A stretch of 64,000 bases of DNA from Neobacillus notoginsengisoli (GCF_003515685.1 NZ_QWEG01000007.1:186001-250000); one strand, 5' to 3'. Counted from the stretch's first letter, positions 9,021 to 18,450 are shown. Notes: generated by a model not told the origin, from the sequence alone. Numbers and translations are program-made.

Positions 9021-9111
9021 AATGCCTCCATGATAACATTATTTCAAGATAACTCCCACCACTAAAGCGAGTTACACTCTGGAGAGGGCTGCTTCAATGC
9101 ACCTTGGGCTT

Positions 9112-9154
9112 CTACTCAAAAAAACCAGCCTCATTAATTGAGCAGGCTGGTTTT
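9112..9154 (-). terminator. Rho-independent terminator of codBA
   Basis: AAAACCAGCCT-12 nt-AGGCTGGTTTT (9121-9154) continues into more T residues on the minus strand. It lies directly downstream of the codA stop. Confidence 0.88.
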
Positions 9155-9186
9155 GAGAAAGCAGTTTTCATATCGGACAGTTAATT

Positions 9187-10455
9187 CTATTTAGTAAAAT
9201 TAACCCTTTCCTCTTTTTGCCCCAGAGTGATGGTTGCCTCACTTGGTTTTGTTTCAGCAATTATTTTGCCATTTCTGAAGGAATACCTAACCGTTGCTTG
9301 CTTGCGAATCGCTTCGTATTCGTTTTCCGCGGACAAGACGATGAAGTTAGCTGGTTTTCCTTCTTCAATTCCGTAATTCTCTTCAATTTGTAACGTTTTT
9401 GCACTGTTTTTCGTAATTAAATCAATGGAATCAACAATTTGATCATAGCCCATTAGCTGTGAAGCATGGATGCCCATATGCAAAACTTGAAGCATGTTCC
9501 CCGTTCCTAGCGGATACCATGGGTCAAATATGTCATCGTGGCCAAAACAAATGTTTAGTCCGGCCTCTTGCAGCTCTTTTACGCGAGTCAGGCCCCTGCG
9601 TTTTGGATACGTATCGAACCTTCCTTGAAGGTGAATATTTACAAGAGGATTTGAGACGAAATTAATGGATGAAAGCTTTAAAAGACGGAATAATTTATAC
9701 GTATACGCATCATTATAAGAGCCCATTGCCGTTGTATGGCTCGCTGTTGTCCGAGTGCCCCATCCGCGCTTGTAAGCCTCCGCTGCAACAACTTCTACAA
9801 ACCGGGATTGTTCATCATCAATTTCGTCACAGTGGATGTCAACTAATCTGTCATATTTTTCGGCTAGGTCAAAGGCAATTTTTAAGGAATCCACTCCGTA
9901 TTCCCTTGTAAATTCAAAGTGAGGAATGCCGCCTACAACGTCCGCGCCCATTTTCAATGATTCCTCAAGTAAATCTGACCCACTAGGATAGGAAAGAATA
10001 CCTTCCTGCGGGAACGCTACAAGTTGAATATCTACAAAAGGTGCCATTTCTTCCTTCACTTCAAGCATAGCTTTTAAAGCAGTCAGCTCCGGGTCCGTTA
10101 CGTCTACGTGTGTGCGGACATGCTGTATGCCTTGGGCAATTTGCCATTTTAACGCTGTCTTGGACCTCTTTTTCACGTCTTCAATCGTTAGTGTCTCTTT
10201 TCGCTGCGCCCATCTTTGGATTCCTTCAAATAGGGTCCCGCTTTTATTCCACTCAGGTTCGCCTGCTGTCAAGGTTGTATCCAAATGGATATGCGGCTCA
10301 ATGAACGGCGGAAGGACTAGGGAACCATCAACATCGATTATTTCCTTTTCATACCCCTCGCCAAGTTGTTGCGTAATTTTTTCAATTTTGCCATCTTCTA
10401 TAAATAAGTGCCAAAGGCCATCTTTTCCTCTTAGCTTTGCATTTTTAATGATCAC
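9187..10455 (-). CDS. codA: cytosine deaminase
   Basis: Amidohydrolase that deaminates cytosine to uracil and ammonia for pyrimidine salvage, about 422 aa, matching E. coli CodA in length. Metal-site motifs in order are HIHLD near residue 55, [22 protein letters not shown], and [20 protein letters not shown]. The last is the CodA-specific active-site segment. I place the start at the GTG at 10455 ([10 protein letters not shown]), seven bases after AAAGGTGAG, instead of the GTG four codons earlier that abuts the SD. It overlaps the end of codB by 11 bp, so the two are translationally coupled. Confidence 0.95.
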   Translation of the reverse strand: MIIKNAKLRGKDGLWHLFIEDGKIEKITQQLGEGYEKEIIDVDGSLVLPPFIEPHIHLDTTLTAGEPEWNKSGTLFEGIQRWAQRKETLTIEDVKKRSKTALKWQIAQGIQHVRTHVDVTDPELTALKAMLEVKEEMAPFVDIQLVAFPQEGILSYPSGSDLLEESLKMGADVVGGIPHFEFTREYGVDSLKIAFDLAEKYDRLVDIHCDEIDDEQSRFVEVVAAEAYKRGWGTRTTASHTTAMGSYNDAYTYKLFRLLKLSSINFVSNPLVNIHLQGRFDTYPKRRGLTRVKELQEAGLNICFGHDDIFDPWYPLGTGNMLQVLHMGIHASQLMGYDQIVDSIDLITKNSAKTLQIEENYGIEEGKPANFIVLSAENEYEAIRKQATVRYSFRNGKIIAETKPSEATITLGQKEERVNFTK

Positions 10456-11719
10456 TGATAATCTCACCTTTACGATTTAGTTTGCTAAGTGATACTGCTT
10501 GTTGCGGAATAGTTTTCATTACAACCACATAAATGACGGCCGTTCCCAACAATGCATTGATCGGAGGGATCCCTGGTGCAACATTCGCGATGACGACACC
10601 GCCGACCCATGCTTCAATAGCAATCCAGTTTACGGCTTTAAATTTCATTGTTTCAAATGGTTGATAGTTTCTGCGCTTCAATAAAAAATAGTCCGCCAAT
10701 ATAATCGCTCCGATGGATGGCAACGTTGAGCCGAGAATCGTCAAGAATCCAACAAAGTTGTTATACAGCCACATCGCCGCCAGTGTTCCAACAATTCCAT
10801 TGAAAACAACCACTTTATGTTTCGGTATTTTCGTGATATTGGAAAACCCAAGTCCTGAAGCATATAACGCGCTATCATTTGTTGTCCAAATATTTAAACC
10901 TAGAACGATGATTGCCGGGATTAGTAACCCTTGTAAAAACATGATGTCCGAAATGTCCGCTTTACCGTAAACCATTGCTCCGACTGCGCCAAATAAAAAC
11001 ATGAGCGAATTCCCTAGAAAGAAGGCAATGATATTAGCAGCCACAGCAGACCGTGATGTTTTTGCAAAACGTGCAAAATCAGGCGTTAGCGTACCAGCAC
11101 TGATAAACGACCCAATACAAATTGTTAATGCCAAAGCAACACTAATGGCCTGTTTCGGTTCGTAAGCGAACAATTCATGAAATCCTCCAGCTGTGTTCGC
11201 CGCGTCGACCATCGAGTAACTGCCAAAAATCGCTATCGCCGGAACAGCAACCATTCCTAAGATCGTTAATGTTTTCATTCCAAATATGGCTGATACAGTC
11301 ATCGCCAGACCAAAAATCGCTATTAAAAGATAAATATTGGCCCCAGTCGCTTTTGCAACCGGAACGGCAAACATCGCAAGCCCTACACCAAACCAGCCTA
11401 CTTGGGTAGATGCCAGCAAAAATGAAGAAAGATAAGAACCCTTTTCACCAAATGAATAGCGAGTCAATAAATGAGTGGATAACCCTGTTTTTGCTGCAAT
11501 ATGGGCCAATGCACCTGTGTAAAGACCAAGTACAAGGTTACCTGTTAGCACAATCCAAATAAACTGTGTGAACGACAATCCCGTTCCCAATGTTCCCCCG
11601 GACCACATACTTGCTGAGAAGAAACTGAGTGAAAGCATTACCGCGAGAATTTTCCAAAACCCGTTTCGATTCGCCTTAGGCACCGCCTGTAACGAAAACT
11701 CTTTATCCACTTTTGACAT
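10445..11719 (-). CDS. codB: cytosine permease
   Basis: NCS1-family cytosine:cation symporter, 424 aa, 12 predicted membrane segments. It begins [20 protein letters not shown], and conserved NCS1 features such as [13 protein letters not shown] and [14 protein letters not shown] are present. The start at 11719 follows AGGAGG at good spacing. The longer open frame up to 11863 runs through the attenuator and is not coding. It is first gene of a codBA operon under a PyrR-type attenuator, so uptake and deamination of cytosine are co-regulated with uracil supply. Confidence 0.95.
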   Translation of the reverse strand: MSKVDKEFSLQAVPKANRNGFWKILAVMLSLSFFSASMWSGGTLGTGLSFTQFIWIVLTGNLVLGLYTGALAHIAAKTGLSTHLLTRYSFGEKGSYLSSFLLASTQVGWFGVGLAMFAVPVAKATGANIYLLIAIFGLAMTVSAIFGMKTLTILGMVAVPAIAIFGSYSMVDAANTAGGFHELFAYEPKQAISVALALTICIGSFISAGTLTPDFARFAKTSRSAVAANIIAFFLGNSLMFLFGAVGAMVYGKADISDIMFLQGLLIPAIIVLGLNIWTTNDSALYASGLGFSNITKIPKHKVVVFNGIVGTLAAMWLYNNFVGFLTILGSTLPSIGAIILADYFLLKRRNYQPFETMKFKAVNWIAIEAWVGGVVIANVAPGIPPINALLGTAVIYVVVMKTIPQQAVSLSKLNRKGEIISDH

Positions 11720-11774
11720 ACCATTTCCTCCTATTAAGTAAGATTTAAGAACCTGGTACTTTAGGAGATTGGGA

Positions 11775-11906
11775 ATAAAAAAAGCTCCTTGCCATTTCTG
11801 ACAAGAAGCTTTTCTTAACATAATGAACCATGGAAAACCTACACACATAGGTTGCCATAGCAATCATCATTATTTCCGCTGTCCTTGCCAGCCTCACGGG
11901 ACTGAA
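11775..11906 (-). promoter_or_regulatory. PyrR-type transcription attenuator of codBA
   Basis: On the minus strand the leader contains TTCAGTCCCGTGAGGCTG followed by GCAAGGACAGC (11906-11878). This matches the PyrR anti-antiterminator loop (CAGUCC...GAGGCUG..AAGG) known from Bacillus pyr leaders. About 70 bases downstream is an intrinsic terminator, AAGCTTCTTGTCA/TGGCAAGGAGCTT followed by T7 (11811-11775). Expected behaviour is that UMP/UTP-bound PyrR stabilises the loop and promotes termination before codB. The motif is seen; the mechanism comes from the pyr operon. Confidence 0.82.
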
Positions 11907-12002
11907 TTAAAGGTACCAGTATGCAATTAACAATCATTATTACAGGAAAACGATAGGTTGTCAAACAACATTCAGTTGTTATTTACCTAGATGCTCAATC
12001 AT

Positions 12003-12018
12003 TTACTTATGACAAAGT
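12003..12018. repeat. weak rlmH-end-like repeat
   Basis: TTTACTTATGA-CAAAG shares 11 bases with the rlmH-end repeat at 14640 and then diverges. It lies just downstream of the HEPN gene stop at 12032, so with the 14640 copy it brackets the two-gene cassette. A match this short could be chance. Confidence 0.3.
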
Positions 12019-12031
12019 TTTGCGAGTGTAT

Positions 12032-13309
12032 CTAAATGAGGCTTAATTCCTCTAAGCGTTTTCCATATATATCATATAATTCTTCAATTATATTTAGAAT
12101 AATAAAGATGATATTATTCCATTGTTCATCGTCATAATCTACATGATTATGTTTATAACTCAAATGCGCGATATTACATCTAATCGTGTATAGCTTTTCT
12201 GCCATTTTTTCTGAAATTTCTATTAGGTTATCTTCTGAACTCCTGGTAAACTCTTTCTTTAGTTTATTAAATAAAAAACTGATTTCCGACTCATTCGCAG
12301 TAGTATTATTTTCTACTAAATCTTTAAGATTATTTAGTGTTTCTTGACTAAGACTAATTTTTTCAGAACTACTTTTAATATTAAAAACTTCTTCTTTTAA
12401 CTTCTTAAATAAGTATTGATTTGTACTAATTTTTTTAAATAACTTTGTAACGTCATTTACTTCCCGGCTTTTAAAGCCTATATTTTCAAGAGAATTAGCA
12501 ATATTATTTGTATCCATTTTCAATTGTCCCTGTAAATAATCAATATGATAGATTGTATACAATTTTTCAATACATCTATATAACTCTAAATAGCAATGCT
12601 CCCAACTTGTGGATGAAACTGCTCTAAATAAAACCTTAGCAATATGCTTGCTATTTGGATTTTGTGTTAATTTTACATATTGCTCCAAAGTATTAAATAA
12701 AAAATTCAATGAAAATTTATGTCTATTTTCCGTCTCTTTCTCATTACTGATTCTCCATAAAATGTATATTCTAAATAAATCATTTTCGTTATTAATATCA
12801 AAAATTTTTTGATCAATTTCCCATACTTCGAAATCGGCATAGAAAGGTACTATTTCATTTATGTCATATATCACTTCTTTATTATCATTAGGCTGTAAAC
12901 CAAATATTTTATCTACAAGAAGTAAACTTAGGTCAATTTCTGATTTTATGGCTACTAACTTTTCAGACATTGCAATTAACTTGAATCCATCTGCAAACTG
13001 TTCAATATCAGTAGCTTTTAATATGAATCCCGGAGAAAATCCATCCTCTAATTGGCTTGTTCCCGGTATAAGGACATATGACCGATTGTCAAATGAAAGC
13101 CCAAATATGTTTGTATTATAATTTAAAAGCACCTTATTAATAACATTACTATTTTTCAGAACTTTCATATTTTTATTGATATAATCATGATTGGATGGAG
13201 CAATTATTCTTTTCTCTGCCGGAATAATTCTTACCTTTTCCTCATCATTTATCAAACTTTCTAGTTGACCGAATATATTAATTATTGTCTCAATAATATT
13301 TCTTGCCAT
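12032..13309 (-). CDS. HEPN-domain protein of unknown function (candidate RNase effector)
   Basis: A 425-aa protein I cannot assign to a named family. Its C-terminal region has RCNIAH at about residues 378-383, which fits the RX4-6H catalytic motif of HEPN ribonucleases, with helical flanks. The segment with EHCYLELYRCIEKLY near residue 245 resembles the helical core of ApeA-like HEPN proteins. The N-terminal half is a different, beta-rich domain. The ATG follows the stop of the DGQHR-like gene by one base, so the two are coupled. Base composition is very AT-rich compared with codBA. The HEPN call is by motif; a defence or toxin role is inferred. Confidence 0.6.
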   Translation of the reverse strand: MARNIIETIINIFGQLESLINDEEKVRIIPAEKRIIAPSNHDYINKNMKVLKNSNVINKVLLNYNTNIFGLSFDNRSYVLIPGTSQLEDGFSPGFILKATDIEQFADGFKLIAMSEKLVAIKSEIDLSLLLVDKIFGLQPNDNKEVIYDINEIVPFYADFEVWEIDQKIFDINNENDLFRIYILWRISNEKETENRHKFSLNFLFNTLEQYVKLTQNPNSKHIAKVLFRAVSSTSWEHCYLELYRCIEKLYTIYHIDYLQGQLKMDTNNIANSLENIGFKSREVNDVTKLFKKISTNQYLFKKLKEEVFNIKSSSEKISLSQETLNNLKDLVENNTTANESEISFLFNKLKKEFTRSSEDNLIEISEKMAEKLYTIRCNIAHLSYKHNHVDYDDEQWNNIIFIILNIIEELYDIYGKRLEELSLI

Positions 13310-13310
13310 C

Positions 13311-14519
13311 TTAGATATTCATCCAATACTCGCCTAGTTTAATAAAGCCTTCCTTTTCCTCAAATATCATAGTAAAGGCTTTTTTAAATCCCGTTCTTTC
13401 TGCTTCCCCCACATTACTCTTAGGAAGTGTAGTTAGCCATTGATTTAGGATTTGAAAATCTAAGAATTCCTCTATTTCATCAATTGAATGTAAATCCGTA
13501 TTCAACCTTGAAACAATTTCTTCAATATTTTCATTTAATCTAATTAATGCTTCTTCTGACTGTTCAGTATTTCTTTCTCTACCCTTTCTCCCGATTATTA
13601 GCTCCGTAGCAGCTGCAACGAAACCAACTCTAACAGGATGACTTGAAAACAAATCTTTCCCATTTGTAAATTTACCCTCTAACTCAATTCTAGACAAATC
13701 CAACCTTCCCAGTGCAAGATCTAACTTACACATAGCGATAAAAATATCTATGAACCTATCTAAACTTATTGATTGATCTAATGAGTCCATTAAATCTATT
13801 TTTTTGTATTCTTCAGCCAATTGTGAAGAAATATCAGTTTTTTCATTTCTAAGACTATATACCAAAAATAAATCTACAATTTGATTCTTATGAAATTCAC
13901 CTGAATTTGTCCTACGGCCTTTATCATTTATATCAAAAAACTTTAATTGTGGAAATAATTCATTGTCTTTTTTTTCTACTAATTCTTTTATTGTTGTTAT
14001 AATAGGTTTATATATAACCTCAACTTGTCGTCTTACATTCCAAGGAACTTGCCCCGTATTCAATACAAGCATCCTATAAAGTAGTTTACTAATATTAGTA
14101 GCTACCCAATACTCAACACGAACTTCTCTTTCCTCATTTCCTTCTAAACAGCCTCTATATATATTAGTTCTTTGCATTCCATCGATTATTGAAATATCTT
14201 CTATAGAATAGGAATTAAATATTCTTGCAAAATCGTAATTTAAATTTTCAGACTCCTTTAACATTGTTAATTCCTCTTCTTTTACAATTAACCCCAATAC
14301 TACAGAAGGAAAAACTCCCCCATTTTTAAAATCTTTAATCATTCTATCCCTTATTTTACTAGCAGCTGCTGATTTGGAAATAACACTTCTTTGGCCTTCA
14401 ATATTACCATCTTGTTTAAATGCGTAATCAGTTACGTAAGTATATTTCTCTAACTTGATAACTGTTGAGATAGATAACGCTGAAGCATTATAATCAAAGT
14501 TACTGTCAATAACTCTCAT
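13311..14519 (-). CDS. DGQHR/ParB-like domain protein of unknown function
   Basis: 402 aa. The motif SIIDGMQRTNIYRGCLE near residue 113 resembles the DGQHR/ParB/DUF262-type nucleotide-binding loop (IDGxQR) of DndB-like and GmrSD-like proteins. A second family-like segment, VLNTGQVPWNVRRQVEV, follows near residue 155, also typical of DGQHR-type proteins. The rest is helical. It is first gene of a two-gene operon with the HEPN protein. By analogy it may sense or bind nucleic acid or nucleotide and control the HEPN partner. That pairing is inference; I know of no named system with it. Confidence 0.55.
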   Translation of the reverse strand: MRVIDSNFDYNASALSISTVIKLEKYTYVTDYAFKQDGNIEGQRSVISKSAAASKIRDRMIKDFKNGGVFPSVVLGLIVKEEELTMLKESENLNYDFARIFNSYSIEDISIIDGMQRTNIYRGCLEGNEEREVRVEYWVATNISKLLYRMLVLNTGQVPWNVRRQVEVIYKPIITTIKELVEKKDNELFPQLKFFDINDKGRRTNSGEFHKNQIVDLFLVYSLRNEKTDISSQLAEEYKKIDLMDSLDQSISLDRFIDIFIAMCKLDLALGRLDLSRIELEGKFTNGKDLFSSHPVRVGFVAAATELIIGRKGRERNTEQSEEALIRLNENIEEIVSRLNTDLHSIDEIEEFLDFQILNQWLTTLPKSNVGEAERTGFKKAFTMIFEEKEGFIKLGEYWMNI

Positions 14520-14639
14520 TCTAGCACTCTCCTTTTAGAACTATATCACCGTTAAACCAGAATTTTGATCTTTCTTTCATAATTATACCAAATATTTATT
14601 AAGCTTCATCAGGATTTTTATAACAGTAAAAAACCTTCT

Positions 14640-14661
14640 TTACTTATGATAAGGATCACCG
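14640..14661. repeat. rlmH-3'-end direct repeat (SCC-like att copy)
   Basis: Read on the minus strand, this contains CCTTATCATAAGTAA preceded by GGTGAT. It matches 21 of 22 bases of the copy at 41289-41310 and the last codons of rlmH at 46128. The flank AGAAGGTTTTTT also resembles the others. It lies in the 180-bp gap between two unknown gene pairs. Confidence 0.6.
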
Positions 14662-14699
14662 TAACGTTGGATAGGGTAAACATTCATTAAAAAAGGGGG

Positions 14700-15929
14700 C
14701 TATTCAGCTCCCTTGATTTTATGATTAATATATTCTGCAATACCCTTCTTAGCATTAGGGGTAGTATAAGTAGATGCATTTACACTCATCATAACATTTT
14801 CTATGCTTCTTAAATTAAATTGATCTTTAAATTGCTTCGAATAGATTATCTTCCAATCTATATCAGATTCAACGTCAATAATTTTAAACCATCTTCTTAT
14901 TGTATCAATTGCATAAATTTTTCCCACTATTTCCACTTCTCTTGTTGAAATTAGTTTTATTGCATCTTTTATTGTATGGAAAGTTCTCTCCTCTAACTTA
15001 AGTTTTTTATATCCAGCAAGGGAAACTTCGATTGTGCCTTTTTTATAGTAGGGCCTTATCATAGATAATAAGTTATACATATGCTTCCGTGCATTAATTA
15101 AATTACTACTCATCATTTGAACCACCGAATGAACATCTCCAGTTTCTGCTGCCGCTAACACCTTATATAATAATAAATAAGGTAGACTTGGTGGAGTATC
15201 GAATAAGCTTAGCTGTCCTTCATTATTTGGAGATAGTATTATACGTATACTCCCAGTTTTTAGGTATACTGCTGGTTCAGATAAAAGTTGCTTCCTCACT
15301 TTATCAATATTGTTATATTCTTTGCTAACTCCAACAATGAATGCCCTTAATGGATTCATGGTATTTAGCAGTTCATTTAATAATATATTAGGGTTTGAAT
15401 CAACCCTTATTTCAAGAGGATTTTCTTTGTCTACAGTTATATTCTCCCCAAAAACTTCGACTCCAAATAAACCATCCTTACTTCTGATTAAAATATCATT
15501 TTGCAATGAACCTATATTAAATTCTGAAACAGCAGCGAGTATATGACCACTTAGGCTAGTGTATATCACTGCACCTACATTAGTATTTTCTACTTGGCCT
15601 ACTAAGCTTCTGCCATCATATTCATCAGACATTCTTGCGTTAAAGAATCCTATCTTCAGCTCCGTATCAACTACAATATCTCCTATTTCCAAAGATGCTT
15701 CTTTGCTCTCTGAGGAAAGCTTTAATCCAATCTTGGAGCCGCTAAAAGTTGTAAAGTTCATAACAGATGTGATTTTCCAGGAATTAATGAGCATTTCATT
15801 TCTATATTGGTTAATATTATTCTCCTGCCCACTTATTACTTTAGACTGAACCCATGAACCTGTCACAATATATTCTCCAGGGGATAGTTTCATTGAATTA
15901 TCAACATAACCCGCTATTCGGCCAGCCAT
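14700..15929 (-). CDS. protein of unknown function in AT-rich island
   Basis: 409 aa, soluble, with no membrane segment or motif I can name. The first 200 residues look beta-rich (repeated short V/I strands) and the last 200 helical. It starts two bases after the stop of the small metallopeptidase-like gene, with GGAGGG as SD, so the two form an operon. The low GC matches the genes to its left. It could be a structural or sensor partner of the 137-aa protein. Confidence 0.55.
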   Translation of the reverse strand: MAGRIAGYVDNSMKLSPGEYIVTGSWVQSKVISGQENNINQYRNEMLINSWKITSVMNFTTFSGSKIGLKLSSESKEASLEIGDIVVDTELKIGFFNARMSDEYDGRSLVGQVENTNVGAVIYTSLSGHILAAVSEFNIGSLQNDILIRSKDGLFGVEVFGENITVDKENPLEIRVDSNPNILLNELLNTMNPLRAFIVGVSKEYNNIDKVRKQLLSEPAVYLKTGSIRIILSPNNEGQLSLFDTPPSLPYLLLYKVLAAAETGDVHSVVQMMSSNLINARKHMYNLLSMIRPYYKKGTIEVSLAGYKKLKLEERTFHTIKDAIKLISTREVEIVGKIYAIDTIRRWFKIIDVESDIDWKIIYSKQFKDQFNLRSIENVMMSVNASTYTTPNAKKGIAEYINHKIKGAE

Positions 15930-15931
15930 TA

Positions 15932-16345
15932 CTATCCCTCCAGATTTCTAAGTTTATCTTGATAGATTTTTATATTTATTTCAGTCTGTTTAATTTCATC
16001 TTCTGATAATTTTAGTCTATCGTTGGAAGCCCTTTCGATCAAACACTCCGCTACTTCAATCTCCCGCCTAAAATAATCAATAGACCCAACATCAACATGT
16101 CCATCCCTATGATATTGCAAAGCATGTCCTAACTCTTCATAAATCATGGCTTTCCTAAAAACATCGTCATTAATTGAAATATCTACCGCTCCTGTGTCAA
16201 GGTTCAGTGAAGCGGCACCCTCTGCTCCAAAAAAAGATAAAAATGATCTTACTCCAGGATCTTGAGAGCTTCTATAAACACTAATATGTATGTTTGGATT
16301 CATATATTCAAAGAATTTGATTATCTTACCAATTCTATCACTCAT
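15932..16345 (-). CDS. small protein with zincin-like EELGHALQ motif
   Basis: 137 aa. Residues near 70-80 read YEELGHALQYHRDGH, followed about 15 residues later by RREIEVAECLIERA. This layout (ExxxH, then a REIE helix) recalls degenerate zincin or toxin-type metallopeptidase folds, but a canonical HExxH is absent, so catalytic activity is doubtful. It is first gene of the pair with the 409-aa protein. It may be a polymorphic-toxin-like or regulatory peptidase; this is inference. Confidence 0.5.
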   Translation of the reverse strand: MSDRIGKIIKFFEYMNPNIHISVYRSSQDPGVRSFLSFFGAEGAASLNLDTGAVDISINDDVFRKAMIYEELGHALQYHRDGHVDVGSIDYFRREIEVAECLIERASNDRLKLSEDEIKQTEINIKIYQDKLRNLEG

Positions 16346-16420
16346 AGTATGCCCCCAAAACTAATTCGATAAAACAATTTTAAACTTATTTTCCATTAAT
16401 AGCCACATGTTTCTTACTTT

Positions 16421-16600
16421 CTAAAAATCAGTTGATGATGTTAGCTTCTCATTTAGTAACAATTTAAGCTTTTCTATGGTGAGAACAGTATGCTCCTTAC
16501 GATGAATTATTCTTTGACAATTTGAAAAGACAGGTTCTAAATTAGTAACTGGATTGATATCTTTTTCTTTATCAATTGAGAATAAGGGCTTCAGGATATG
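16421..16600 (-). pseudogene. C-terminal remnant of an HNH endonuclease
   Basis: A minus-strand frame with no proper start reads AHILKPLFSIDKEKD, then NPVTNLEPVFSNCQRIIHRK, and ends at TAG (16423-16421). This is the end of an HNH nuclease (usual form HHxKPL...NLxPVCSNCHRMIHR). One zinc Cys has become Phe, a motif His has become Gln, and the first HNH His is disrupted. The homology stops where a 63-bp repeat begins. It probably is a decayed restriction nuclease fragment. Confidence 0.65.
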
Positions 16601-16662
16601 TGCCTGATACTCCCCGAACTTTGTCGATAAGAATTCGAAATAATATGGATAGTGACAGGCAC
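16600..16662. repeat. ~63-bp REP-like element (copy 2), abutting the HNH remnant
   Basis: The arms are GTGCCTGATACTCCCC and AGTGACAGGCAC, with TTGTCGATAAGAATTCGA in the centre. It is followed by CCTCAACTTA, which also follows copy 3 at 18695. From 16663 to 17005 I see AT-rich sequence with no convincing gene. Confidence 0.75.
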
Positions 16663-17005
16663 CTCAACTTACCTGGTGATAATTGATATAAAAAATGTTA
16701 AAAAATTCATTATTCTCAATAAGGTCGCTCTTCTGCAGTATGGTGAAACTAATCGACTATAGAATAAAGATACAACATTACTTTAAGTTGATTATTCCAA
16801 AGTTATTTGCTGCACAGTAGTAGTCTAATATTGCAATTCAAGGACCGAATTAAGAGAAAGTTAGACAAGAAATTAATGATAGTATACTTTGAATTGGTAC
16901 TAGTTATTTTTTCTAAAACTGATTGAATTAATAATCGTTTAAAAAATTTTTCTCATTAAAAGGGGTATAGATGTAATCGTTATATCTCCTAAAAACAACT
17001 ATAAC

Positions 17006-18001
17006 TTATAGTGCTGGTTTGACTAATATAATATCACTAGGTTTAAGGCCAGTCCGAGTGTATAACTCAGGTATTTCATCTCCTTCTAGTCCAGCTAAAA
17101 TTAATGCAAGCTTCCCTTGTTCAAAAGCATTTTGTACGGATTTACCGAAGGCAATAGCAGAGTAAAACTGTGCAGCGAATTCTCTTGCAGCATCATCGTA
17201 GACGGCTTCATTCATACCTATTGCACAGTCAATATGTTCTGTTACAGCTTCTGCTTGTCCACTTGAAAAACAGTTGTTAAAAATTACAAGTTTAATAGAA
17301 TCAGACATTGTTTTCATTAATAGAGTGACCGCCTCTTTGGATAAAAGACTTGTAGTTCCTTCAGTAGTTTCTAGTACAATGTCTTGGTCTGGAGAACCAT
17401 GACCACTAAAGTGAATTATATGGGGCTGTACTTCATTTATAGCTTGTAATATATCGTTGGAACGTACTGCCCATCGAGATTGTAAATTGATTGAATCCCG
17501 GTATTCAGAAGCGCGTATTTTTTCGTGTATAAGACGAATTTCTTGGTCTAGTCTTAATGAACTCTGGTCAGTAGGATTGGAAGCTAAGAATAGAACGTTT
17601 ATTTTTTCTGGAAGTAATTTGAAGTTAATTGATATGGGATTGGCTGATATTTCTTGACTAATTCTTTGTTGTTTTTTTAACTCATCTGTAATTGCTTTTG
17701 TGTGTCTTAACTCAGCAGTCTTATTCTTTTTTAATTCTCTATCCTCTAAGCGCCGCAATTGATCTAACGCTTGGTTTAAAGATTTAATTTTATTTGCTTT
17801 TTTTCCTTTAAGGTCACCTATCTTCTTTTGGGTATTAATCAATTCTCTTTGTTTAGAATTAAAGGTCGAGGTACTATTTGTTCGTTGTATAGTTTTCAAT
17901 GCTTTTGCCAACTTTTCTTGTTCTATTCCTATATCTTTTTCAATATTAGCAATCTCCTTTTCTAAACCCTGAACTTTGTTGCGATACATTGTAACACTCA
18001 T
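17006..18001 (-). CDS. CHAT-domain protease with N-terminal coiled coil
   Basis: 331 aa. Residues 1-130 are a charged, heptad-like coiled coil. Residues about 135-325 are a CHAT (caspase-like) domain. The catalytic His is in HFSGHG near residue 200 and the Cys in FNNCFSSGQA near residue 243. CHAT proteases are effectors or sensors in bacterial immunity, such as gasdermin activation and CRISPR-linked TPR-CHAT. SD GGGGG precedes the ATG. It has its own leader, since a terminator separates it from the DUF1883 gene upstream. Placement in the island supports a defence role, but the substrate is unknown. Confidence 0.8.
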   Translation of the reverse strand: MSVTMYRNKVQGLEKEIANIEKDIGIEQEKLAKALKTIQRTNSTSTFNSKQRELINTQKKIGDLKGKKANKIKSLNQALDQLRRLEDRELKKNKTAELRHTKAITDELKKQQRISQEISANPISINFKLLPEKINVLFLASNPTDQSSLRLDQEIRLIHEKIRASEYRDSINLQSRWAVRSNDILQAINEVQPHIIHFSGHGSPDQDIVLETTEGTTSLLSKEAVTLLMKTMSDSIKLVIFNNCFSSGQAEAVTEHIDCAIGMNEAVYDDAAREFAAQFYSAIAFGKSVQNAFEQGKLALILAGLEGDEIPELYTRTGLKPSDIILVKPAL

Positions 18002-18162
18002 AACAGCCGCCCCCTTATTTTGTGTTTGAATCCATAAACTTAATTTGTATATCTATGTAATTTTAACAAATATTACCACCTTTTGAATATAAATTTCCCC
18101 TCTCTCAGACGATTACGTTTAGAGCAATCGTTTATCCATGTTGACTCATACCTCGAATGATA

Positions 18163-18190
18163 AAAAAAGACTACCGAAATTAATCGGTAG
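18163..18190 (-). terminator. terminator of the DUF1883 gene
   Basis: CTACCGA-TTAATT-TCGGTAG (18171-18190) followed on the minus strand by TCTTTTTTT. It lies just past the stop at 18202, so the CHAT gene needs its own promoter in 18002-18160. Confidence 0.8.
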
Positions 18191-18201
18191 ACAAAAATAG
18201 A

Positions 18202-18450
18202 TTAATAGAATCGATATTTATACTGTCCCCCACCACGGACAATAAGATACCATCTTCCAGCTCCTACAACAGAAATGTTTACCGGTGTCCGAGTGTAGTG
18301 GCCGCCATAATACTTGAATTTACGTCCAGCTTTATAGTTTTGGAAGTTGATACTGTCTACGAGAAACACATCAGCAGCATGTTTCAGTTGGACTTCAACT
18401 GACAAGGAATTGTTAGTGTCAGCAAATGGGATTTGAGCCAAGATAACCAT
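18202..18450 (-). CDS. DUF1883 domain protein
   Basis: 82 aa, essentially one DUF1883 domain. The family pattern is visible: DVFLVDSINFQNYKAGRKF, then YYGGHYTRTPV, then GRWYLIV. DUF1883 is a small beta-rich domain that I recall from fusions with TIR-type and other immune effector domains. Here it is free-standing beside a CHAT protease. SD AAGGAGAT precedes the ATG. Family assignment is from memory of the motif; a partner or sensor role for CHAT is inference. Confidence 0.72.
   Translation of the reverse strand: MVILAQIPFADTNNSLSVEVQLKHAADVFLVDSINFQNYKAGRKFKYYGGHYTRTPVNISVVGAGRWYLIVRGGGQYKYRFY

Noticed and set aside
11720-11863. In-frame upstream extension of codB by 48 codons
   Set aside because: It runs through the PyrR terminator hairpin. 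AGGAGG and the conserved N-terminus both place the start at 11719.
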